A DNA stretch of 5,738 nt from Anaerolineaceae bacterium (GTDB taxonomy: Bacteria > Chloroflexota > Anaerolineae > Anaerolineales > Anaerolineaceae), in the NCBI GenBank assembly GCA_027348305.1, contig DAIEPS010000125.1:1-5738 (forward strand), in the 5' to 3' direction. This document shows, in pieces, positions 1-5,204 of this stretch (its first letter is position 1; each line of letters opens with the position of its first letter). The position numbers and the translations under genes were made by a program. A model generated the notes under the pieces. It ran no database searches. It was not told the origin of the DNA and saw only the letters and a list, made by a program, of their open reading frames with translations.

Positions 1-274
1 TGAGTTGTGCGCCTGTGATGCTGACCACGATTGGGATGCCCATGCGCGCGGGGATGGAATTCTTGCTTGAGATTTCAGCACCACTGACCGATTTTTCAGG
101 TACGGCCATGGTGAGAGCCGCTCCCTCATAGACCTTGTTACCGACCGTGATGGGGCCGATGCCGATCAACAGGGTCGAATCAATGATATTTTTGAGGGTA
201 AATTCGAAGCCGGCAGCAGTGTTTTTGAGCGTGCCCTTGACATACAACTTGGCGAGAATGAAGGGTGGGAACAT
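1..274 (-). CDS. Unrecognised small protein, N-terminal part (runs off the left edge)
   Basis: An open frame of 91 codons reads leftward from an ATG at 274-272 and leaves the window without a stop. The protein begins MFPPFILAKLYVKGTLKN and continues with alternating hydrophobic and polar residues and repeated small turns (for example GIGPITVGNK near residues 38-47), which suggests a mostly beta-strand fold. No signal peptide, long membrane helix or catalytic motif is visible. The start is well supported: AAGGAG (complement of 281-286) sits six bases upstream. The gene follows the GH4 gene after 37 bases with no terminator between, so it is probably the third gene of the same operon. I do not recognise the family and assign no function. 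The full length and C-terminus are outside the window. Confidence 0.75.
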   Translation of the reverse strand, partial: MFPPFILAKLYVKGTLKNTAAGFEFTLKNIIDSTLLIGIGPITVGNKVYEGAALTMAVPEKSVSGAEISSKNSIPARMGIPIVVSITGAQL

Positions 275-280
275 GGTTTT

Positions 281-286
281 CTCCTT
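281..286 (-). promoter_or_regulatory. Ribosome binding site of the left-edge gene
   Basis: On the minus strand the sequence AAGGAG lies six bases before the ATG at 274-272. It is a near-complete Shine-Dalgarno match with good spacing, and it is the main reason to accept the truncated left-edge frame as a gene. Confidence 0.7.
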
Positions 287-311
287 GGGTCAGATGATTT
301 TCAGCTAACTC

Positions 312-1640
312 TTATATCTTGAAGTTTTTAAATTGGGGCAGGTAAGCTTTGTTCTGTTCGAACATCTCGTTGACCATGGTCTTGATCTCTTGCAGTGAGA
401 GCATCGCCGCAGTCAGCGGATCGTGGCAAATGGCGCGGTAGATCATGGTGGGGTCGCCTGCCAGGCTGCCGGTGATGGCCATTTCTTCAATGCCGCTCGA
501 AAGCTGGGTCAGCAGGGCGCATTCCGCGGGCAGCGCGCCCACGTGAATGGGATGCAGGCCGTCTTTATCCACCAAAACGGTCACTTCCACGCAGGCGTTT
601 TGCGGCAGGTTGGTGACGAGGTTCGTGTTTGGCACGTTACCGTTGAATTTGAACAACTCGCCGCCCTTGAAAGCATTAATAATATAGGCGGCGTATTCCT
701 GTCCGCGGTCGAGGATGATGGGGGTGTCAGAGGCGAACCATTCCTTGGCCTGGTCTTTCCAGGTGGCTTCGTTATTCTGGTATTCCTTCAATATGTAGGC
801 GTACTCACCTGGGTTCCAGCCCGTGCCGTGGATGCAGTATTTTTCGATCAGGTCAGGCCGTTTGCGGAACCACCAGTTGTATTCAGAGTTGTGCCCGCTC
901 GATTCGGTGACGTATTTGCCCAGGGCAAGGTACATTTCGTTGCGCACGATCTCGCTTTCATACACTTCCGGGTTTTCGGTGATGGCCTGATGGATGAGGG
1001 GGTAGGCATCTTCGCCGTTGACCTTGAAATCAAGATACCAGGCCTGGTGGTTGATGCCCGCGCAGGTGTAGGTGATCTCCTCGGGCATGGCGCCGATCCA
1101 CCAGCCGAGCATTTGGGCCGTCCCCTGCACCGAGTGGCACAACCCGGTGGTCGAGATGAAGGAACTGCGCTGGATGGCGCCGCACAACATGGCCATAGGA
1201 TTGGTGTAGTTCAACAAAATGGCTTTCGGGCAGACCCTTTCCATATCGCGCACGATATCCATCATGGGGTTGATGGTGCGTAAAAAGCGGAAGATGCCCG
1301 AGGGTCCGCGGGTATCGCCCACGTTGATATCCACGCCGTATTTCTTGGGGATTTCGATGTCATGCCGCCATACATCCGTTTGGCCGGCCAGGATGGTGGT
1401 CAGTACCACATCCGCGTCACGCAACGCTTCAACACGGTCAAGTGTGGCGGTAACCTTGGCGGGGTAATTGCCAAGTTGGATGATCTTCTCGACGGCCCGC
1501 TTTGAAAAATCAAGGCGTTCGGGGTCGATATCCATCAAGGCGATGGTCGCATCTGCCAGCAGCGGAAAGGTCAGGATGTCGCGTACGAGTCCGCGGGTGA
1601 AGCCCAGGCTGCCGGCTCCAATAAAGGTGATCTTGGTCAT
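312..1640 (-). CDS. melA: GH4 alpha-galactosidase, MelA type (NAD+ and metal dependent)
   Basis: The 442-residue protein matches the length and motif order of family GH4, and resembles E. coli MelA (about 450 residues) in several blocks. The N-terminal Rossmann motif GAGSLGF is at residues 8-14, with an acidic pair (DID, 37-39) where the NAD ribose is expected. GDTRGPSGIFRFLRTI is near 108-123 and LNYTNPMAM at 143-151. The metal/catalytic motif CHSV is at 168-171 and GINH at 195-198, making Cys168 and His198 the expected Mn2+ ligands. YVTESSGHNSEY (243-254) is also MelA-like. In GH4, a CHSV-type motif goes with non-phosphorylated alpha-galactosides, whereas CDMP and CN(V/I)P mark the 6-phospho-glycosidases. 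The known mechanism oxidises C3 with NAD+, then eliminates the aglycone. No signal peptide is present, so it should act in the cytoplasm on imported galactosides. Translation is probably coupled to the GH38 gene one base upstream. Family assignment is firm; alpha-galactose specificity is likely, though alpha-glucoside or alpha-glucuronide use is not excluded. Confidence 0.9.
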   Translation of the reverse strand: MTKITFIGAGSLGFTRGLVRDILTFPLLADATIALMDIDPERLDFSKRAVEKIIQLGNYPAKVTATLDRVEALRDADVVLTTILAGQTDVWRHDIEIPKKYGVDINVGDTRGPSGIFRFLRTINPMMDIVRDMERVCPKAILLNYTNPMAMLCGAIQRSSFISTTGLCHSVQGTAQMLGWWIGAMPEEITYTCAGINHQAWYLDFKVNGEDAYPLIHQAITENPEVYESEIVRNEMYLALGKYVTESSGHNSEYNWWFRKRPDLIEKYCIHGTGWNPGEYAYILKEYQNNEATWKDQAKEWFASDTPIILDRGQEYAAYIINAFKGGELFKFNGNVPNTNLVTNLPQNACVEVTVLVDKDGLHPIHVGALPAECALLTQLSSGIEEMAITGSLAGDPTMIYRAICHDPLTAAMLSLQEIKTMVNEMFEQNKAYLPQFKNFKI

Positions 1641-1641
1641 T

Positions 1642-4320
1642 TCATGCCTCCAAAAACAGGGTGATGATGCGGCGGGCTGCCAATGAGAAATTCAAAATGC
1701 CGTCATTGACGTGGATCTTTTCAAGCCGGTTGCCGAACAGATCGCATTTCCAGGCTGACCTGAATGTCAATAATCCACTTTCGACCGCTGCAGATATGCT
1801 ATTATCGCTTGAATTCAATAAAGTGACCAATACTCCGGCAGTTGAAGATCTGCGCATGCTCAAGGTCAGGATGGGCGGTTGAGGTAGATTCAATAATGTG
1901 CCTGAAGAAGGCAGCAGGGGTTCTGTGGCGGCTTCTCCCATGTGCTGAAGCACCGGCCGCGCGTGTTCTGCCTCGGCGGCGAATTTGTGTGCGCGTGTTT
2001 CATCGAAACCTCCCGCATAGGGCAGGATGGAATAACGCGCGGTGACCGTGCCTGGCTGTGCGCCGGGGAAGTTGGTCTCCCAATAGTTGTTGGTCACCCA
2101 TCCCAGCAGCATGGAGCGTTCAAGTGCCACTTCCGCTTGATCGTGCCCAAAGTGGAAATCGCCCAACTGCACCATAGGGTTCTCGGGGGTGGCGATGGTC
2201 ACGCCGTGCTTTCCATTGTTGAAATCCACCCATCCCTGGACGGTGAAATAATCGCGGCAGCAGCCGGGGAGTTGGTCCAAATGGGCACGCACTGAGACGC
2301 CGCCGATGTCAAAGCGCGCCTGTGCATTGGGAATTTTGAAGGGGAAGAGCAAATAAGTGGCTTCAGGGTGAATAGTGGTGCCCATTTGCCATTCGGATTG
2401 GAAATCGATCTGGTCGCCCTCTGCAGGCAGGAAAGTGCGCTGAAGGATCTTGCCGATCTTTTCGTGTTCAAGGATTTGTTCAATAACTGTTCCGATCGAC
2501 AATGTATAGACTTTGTGCATCAGCAGGCGGGCGGGCGGGGTGCGGTTGGCCTGCCAATCGGGATTCCAGCATCGATCGGTCTCCGTTGAGACTTTCCAAT
2601 CCATATCAAATAGCCTTCTGCGCGGATGCGGGGTTTCAAAATCAGCGACTTCTTCTTGCATGAATCCGTGCAGCGTTTCAGCAGCCGAAGCATCCACCCA
2701 TTCGTAATTGAGCTGTTTGTCAAACAGCGAAGTAATTCCGCCTTTTTGGGTGTCAAAAGTGAGTTTGTAACGTTCATTCTCAATTACCGCATCTTCACTT
2801 ACGGCGGCTTCCGCCATGAAGGTTAATCCGTCCCAGCCCACCAAGGTGTAACCAAAGGCGGGCACTTTCACCGGCTTGAGCAGCCAGCCCATCCCGCCGT
2901 TGTATTCTTTTTCTGAACGACCGGTCCAAAAGTCGGTGGGCTGCTGCATGCGTCCAACAAAGTGGCGGCTTGAACTTTGGTCAGACCCCAACCCGCGCGG
3001 AATGAGCATGTTTTTGGGCAGCGGCCCGCTGATGGTGCGTTCCCAGGGCAGCGCGTTGAAGACCAGCAGTTCGGTGGGGTCGCTGTGGGGAATAAAGTGA
3101 GAAAGATCAGCCAGGCCATCGCGTTCAAGCAGCAAACTGAACGCTCTCGCGGTATAGGCCATGTTCTTATTGTGGTTATCCATCGAAAGCGAGTCTTCAA
3201 GCTCCGGTTCATTGGCAGCCGTATCCGCCCCCCAGGTGTGTTCGCCGTACAGGTTGAGCATCAGCCAGGCGTTATCACGGTAGAGTTCATTGGTCCGATC
3301 AGACCACTTCACTGCTTGTGCAACTGCATCTGCCTGGTTTTGGCCGGTTTTTTTTGTGAGTATCGTCAGCGCGGAGGACAAGGCGTCAGCCCGGTAAAGC
3401 CGGCTTCGGGAGGTGCGGTTGATGGTGGTTTCACGGGCAGCCGAGATGCAGCCAAAGTTCCAAAAATCCGTCCAGTCCCCGCTGACGGTTTGCAGGTCAG
3501 CCAGATTTTCCTTGACCCGATCCCAGAACATGCGCGGGGTGGCTGAGACCAGGCGCGGCGTTCTGCCGGTCTTGTTCCAGCGGTCAGCAAACTCGGTAAA
3601 ATCTCCCCAGGCGGAACCGTTATCCCCGTAGATATGAAAACCCTGAAGCATGATGTAGGTTAGGGGGTAGCCGACGCTTTCGAGATAGGCGTTTATTTTG
3701 GGCAGCCATTCAGAGAACTGTTCATCAGACTCGTTGGCAAGGCCGAAATCGTTCAGTTTGGAATACTGCCAGCCGTTGAGTGTGGGAAGGGTACGCCCGC
3801 TTGGGGTTTGCCAGAGGAAGACGCCCGGACGCGGGGTCGGAGGGCCGCCGAAGTGATGGTTGATGGCCATGCTGAAACCCTCGATCCCGGCATCCAAAAG
3901 CACATCCGGCAGCGTCCAATTCTGGCCGTTGATGTCGCAGTTCATGGCGTGGCGGATGTCCAGCCCATAATCCTTGCGCATCCTCTCAACGGGGCGCAGG
4001 CTTTCAATGAGTTGGATCGTGTTTAACAGCGGTGTGTTATTGGTTTGCATGGCCATGACTTCGATCAGGCCGGCCTTGTCAGCCGCGATCAGGCGGTCAA
4101 TATCACGGCTTGAAGCTGTTTTTAGCCAGGCATCCAGGCCGCATGTGGTTTCCACCGTCCAGCGAAAACGTGAATCATGCGGGTTGTCTTTGTAGCGGTC
4201 AGCCAACCGCAGGGCATCATCAATGAAGCGGTACTGCATCTCCCAAAAAATCGGTTGGTCGTTGGTGAAGCCGATATCCGTATGGGTGTGGTGAACCATG
4301 TAGATCGTATCGAGTGTCAT
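1642..4320 (-). CDS. GH38-like glycoside hydrolase (putative alpha-mannosidase)
   Basis: This 892-residue protein has the layout of GH38 enzymes: an N-terminal catalytic barrel (about 1-280), a helical middle segment (about 290-400) and a long C-terminal beta-sandwich region (about 415-892). The signature HTHTDIGF (11-18) supplies the expected zinc ligands His13 and Asp15. Asp129 in MNCDINGQNW lies where the GH38 nucleophile and zinc-binding Asp should be, followed by TLPDVLLDAGI, which parallels the family pattern after that Asp. His361 in GEHTWGA is the likely fourth zinc ligand. SGDWTDFWNFG (280-290) may carry the acid/base (Asp282 or Asp285). These motifs deviate from classical alpha-mannosidases, so this is a divergent clade and the substrate is unproven. 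No signal peptide is seen. The start is fixed by an in-frame TGA three codons upstream and a GAGG four bases before the ATG. It is the first gene behind the strong leftward promoter and heads the operon with the GH4 gene. Confidence 0.87.
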   Translation of the reverse strand: MTLDTIYMVHHTHTDIGFTNDQPIFWEMQYRFIDDALRLADRYKDNPHDSRFRWTVETTCGLDAWLKTASSRDIDRLIAADKAGLIEVMAMQTNNTPLLNTIQLIESLRPVERMRKDYGLDIRHAMNCDINGQNWTLPDVLLDAGIEGFSMAINHHFGGPPTPRPGVFLWQTPSGRTLPTLNGWQYSKLNDFGLANESDEQFSEWLPKINAYLESVGYPLTYIMLQGFHIYGDNGSAWGDFTEFADRWNKTGRTPRLVSATPRMFWDRVKENLADLQTVSGDWTDFWNFGCISAARETTINRTSRSRLYRADALSSALTILTKKTGQNQADAVAQAVKWSDRTNELYRDNAWLMLNLYGEHTWGADTAANEPELEDSLSMDNHNKNMAYTARAFSLLLERDGLADLSHFIPHSDPTELLVFNALPWERTISGPLPKNMLIPRGLGSDQSSSRHFVGRMQQPTDFWTGRSEKEYNGGMGWLLKPVKVPAFGYTLVGWDGLTFMAEAAVSEDAVIENERYKLTFDTQKGGITSLFDKQLNYEWVDASAAETLHGFMQEEVADFETPHPRRRLFDMDWKVSTETDRCWNPDWQANRTPPARLLMHKVYTLSIGTVIEQILEHEKIGKILQRTFLPAEGDQIDFQSEWQMGTTIHPEATYLLFPFKIPNAQARFDIGGVSVRAHLDQLPGCCRDYFTVQGWVDFNNGKHGVTIATPENPMVQLGDFHFGHDQAEVALERSMLLGWVTNNYWETNFPGAQPGTVTARYSILPYAGGFDETRAHKFAAEAEHARPVLQHMGEAATEPLLPSSGTLLNLPQPPILTLSMRRSSTAGVLVTLLNSSDNSISAAVESGLLTFRSAWKCDLFGNRLEKIHVNDGILNFSLAARRIITLFLEA
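1647..1651 (-). promoter_or_regulatory. Shine-Dalgarno of the GH4 gene, inside the end of the GH38 gene
   Basis: On the minus strand the junction reads GGAGGCATGAAATG. GGAGG lies in the last sense codons of the GH38 gene, the GH38 stop TGA is at 1644-1642, one base follows, and the GH4 ATG is at 1640-1638. The site is six bases from the ATG. This arrangement is typical of translational coupling and supports one mRNA for both enzymes. Confidence 0.75.
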
Positions 4321-4400
4321 AATGCCTCACAGGTCGTCATTGGGGGAATTGAAAGAGAGCACCTTTGGAGCTGGCGCTGTGTGTGAACGGGCGTTCTTTG

Positions 4401-4435
4401 AACTTTCGGTTTTGTCATTGGCAATCAACTTTCGG
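4401..4435. repeat. Direct repeat AACTTTCGG, two copies 26 bp apart
   Basis: AACTTTCGG occurs at 4401-4409 and again at 4427-4435. The copies extend leftward with one mismatch (TGAACTTTCGG against TCAACTTTCGG). They read CCGAAAGTT on the leftward transcript. The 26-bp offset is about two and a half helical turns. Purpose unknown; chance is possible for nine bases. Confidence 0.5.
4412..4424. promoter_or_regulatory. Possible degenerate third operator
   Basis: TTGTCATTGGCAA matches the first operator at 10 of 13 positions, and its arms (TTGTC and GGCAA) are inverted repeats with one mismatch. Its centre (4418) is 74 bp from that of operator 1, close to seven helical turns, as needed for looping by a repressor bound at both. 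It lies downstream of the predicted leftward start site. The match is imperfect and could be chance. Confidence 0.25.
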
Positions 4436-4485
4436 GTGAAGTGATTAATCCAGATTCAAGCAAGTTCAATAAATTGTTTATTATC

Positions 4486-4498
4486 TTGACGTTGTCAA
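4486..4498. promoter_or_regulatory. Operator 1 (TTGAC-N3-GTCAA palindrome)
   Basis: TTGACGTTGTCAA has perfect five-base inverted arms around three central bases. Together with its left flank (4483-4498) it matches 4512-4527 at 14 of 16 positions, so it is a second copy of the same binding site. It covers the predicted leftward start site (about 4493), where a bound repressor would block initiation. The likely ligand is the TetR protein encoded next door; that is inferred from position and symmetry. Confidence 0.7.
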
Positions 4499-4499
4499 T

Positions 4500-4527
4500 A
4501 TTATAGTGTTAATCTTGACACTGTCAA
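4500..4527 (-). promoter_or_regulatory. Leftward sigma70-type promoter of the GH38-GH4 operon
   Basis: On the minus strand TTGACA (4527-4522) and TATAAT (4505-4500) are both exact consensus hexamers separated by 16 bp. Start of transcription is predicted near 4493. It should be intrinsically strong, which fits tight repression: operator 2 overlaps its -35 and operator 1 its start site. Confidence 0.75.
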
Positions 4528-4528
4528 G
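4514..4528. promoter_or_regulatory. Operator 2 (perfect 15-bp palindrome shared by both promoters)
   Basis: CTTGACACTGTCAAG is a perfect palindrome with seven-base arms around a central C. Its left arm contains the rightward -35 box TTGACA (4515-4520) and its right arm, read on the minus strand, the leftward -35 box TTGACA (4527-4522). A dimeric repressor here would occlude both divergent promoters. Length and symmetry suit a TetR/AcrR dimer. Binding by the adjacent regulator is inferred. Confidence 0.75.
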
Positions 4529-4543
4529 GTAAAAGTGTAAGAT
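4515..4543 (+). promoter_or_regulatory. Rightward promoter of the TetR-GH operon
   Basis: TTGACA (4515-4520) is a consensus -35, followed after exactly 17 bp by TAAGAT (4538-4543), a four-of-six -10 box that keeps the key T1, A2 and final T. The predicted start falls on or next to the A of the TetR ATG (4550), implying a leaderless mRNA. The -35 lies inside operator 2, so the regulator should be autorepressed. Confidence 0.6.
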
Positions 4544-4549
4544 TGTGAC

Positions 4550-5182
4550 ATGGACACAAAAAAATACCATCATGGTGACCTGAAAAATACCCTCATCCAG
4601 GCGGGGGTTGAGATCCTTTCTGAAGAAGGGGTCGGCGGCCTCAGCCTGCGCAAGGTGGCGCAAAGGGCAGGCGTTAGTCATAATGCACCTTATTTCCATT
4701 TTGCAGATAAACAGGCTCTGATCGCGGCCATTTCCACCGAGGGGTACCGCATTCTATATGAACAGCTCGTCATGATCCGCGAAACGTACAAAGCTGATCC
4801 ACGCCGGCAGTTGGTCGAAGCGGCTTTCATGTACCTGCGTTTTGCGCAAACCAGTCCTGCCCATTTCAAGGTGACTTTCTCAAATGCGGTGGAACGTGAA
4901 GAAGCCTACCCGGACCTGGTTGCCATGGCTGACAATCTGATAGGTGAGTTGATCCAGATCGTGGATGCCTGCCAAAAAGCTGGCATTCTGCATCCAGCGC
5001 CGGCGGGCGCCATGGCAGTCAGTGTCTGGAGCGCGGTGCACGGGTTTACCAGCCTGTATATTGACGGCCAATCGATGCACGACCGCCTCAAGGTTGCGCC
5101 CGTGGATCAACTGTTGATTTTTACATTGAACCAGTTCACCGTCGCAGATTGGTCTGAGGATCATTTTCCATTACCAGAATAA
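4550..5182 (+). CDS. TetR/AcrR family repressor with WHG-type C-terminal domain
   Basis: The 210-residue protein is the usual TetR length. Residues about 6-66 form the DNA-binding domain: YHHGDLKNTLIQAG, then the helix-turn-helix around LSLRKVAQRAGVSHNAPYFHF (31-51), then DKQALIAAI. The C-terminal ligand/dimer domain carries WSAVHG (160-165), the signature of the WHG class of TetR C-terminal domains. The start is bounded by an in-frame TAA at 4538-4540, and YHHGD near the N-terminus is where this subgroup normally has it; a TTG at 4544 would add only two residues. No Shine-Dalgarno precedes the ATG, which fits a leaderless transcript. It faces the GH38-GH4 operon across two TTGAC-N3-GTCAA operators and is followed 22 bases later by a glycosidase gene, so it most likely represses both operons and itself. 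The inducer is unknown; a sugar or glycan product is an inference from context only. Confidence 0.92.
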   Translation: MDTKKYHHGDLKNTLIQAGVEILSEEGVGGLSLRKVAQRAGVSHNAPYFHFADKQALIAAISTEGYRILYEQLVMIRETYKADPRRQLVEAAFMYLRFAQTSPAHFKVTFSNAVEREEAYPDLVAMADNLIGELIQIVDACQKAGILHPAPAGAMAVSVWSAVHGFTSLYIDGQSMHDRLKVAPVDQLLIFTLNQFTVADWSEDHFPLPE

Positions 5183-5204
5183 TTGAAAGGGGTTAAGTCA
5201 GATA

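Larger units (their letters stand above)
4321..4493 (-). other. Predicted 5' leader of the GH38-GH4 operon
   Basis: If transcription starts about seven bases past the -10 box, the leftward mRNA has a leader of about 173 nt before the GH38 ATG. It contains two copies of a nine-base repeat and a degenerate third copy of the operator pattern (listed separately). I found only short inverted repeats (for example GAACG-GG-CGTTC at 4385-4396 and GTTC-TTT-GAAC at 4393-4403) and no intrinsic terminator or recognisable riboswitch. No convincing gene lies in it. Confidence 0.45.

Noticed and set aside
275..311. Search for a terminator between the GH4 gene and the left-edge gene
   Set aside because: No GC-rich hairpin followed by a T run is seen on the minus strand, so the two genes are treated as one operon.
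423..1283. A 286-codon open frame on the plus strand opposite the GH4 gene
   Set aside because: It is antisense to a gene with clear catalytic motifs, its translation has low-complexity Val/Gly/Phe-rich composition with no family resemblance, and it has no supporting promoter or ribosome site. It arises from the codon bias of the GH4 gene.
2977..3546. A 189-codon plus-strand frame opposite the GH38 gene
   Set aside because: Shadow of the GH38 coding sequence; no recognisable domain and no independent expression signal.
4317..4418. A 33-residue upstream frame in the leftward leader whose TGA overlaps the GH38 ATG (ATGA)
   Set aside because: The overlap would suit translational coupling, but no Shine-Dalgarno precedes its ATG, and the Lys/Arg/Gln/Pro/Thr-rich peptide looks like translated non-coding sequence. 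It would need ribosome profiling or conservation to be revived.
4321..4480. Search for a riboswitch or attenuator in the long leftward leader
   Set aside because: Only very short stems (four to five base pairs) with no T-run terminator were found, and no conserved riboswitch core was recognised.
4481..4699. A minus-strand frame spanning the divergent promoter region and the start of the TetR gene
   Set aside because: It overlaps the operators, both promoters and the regulator coding sequence, and its product has no family features.
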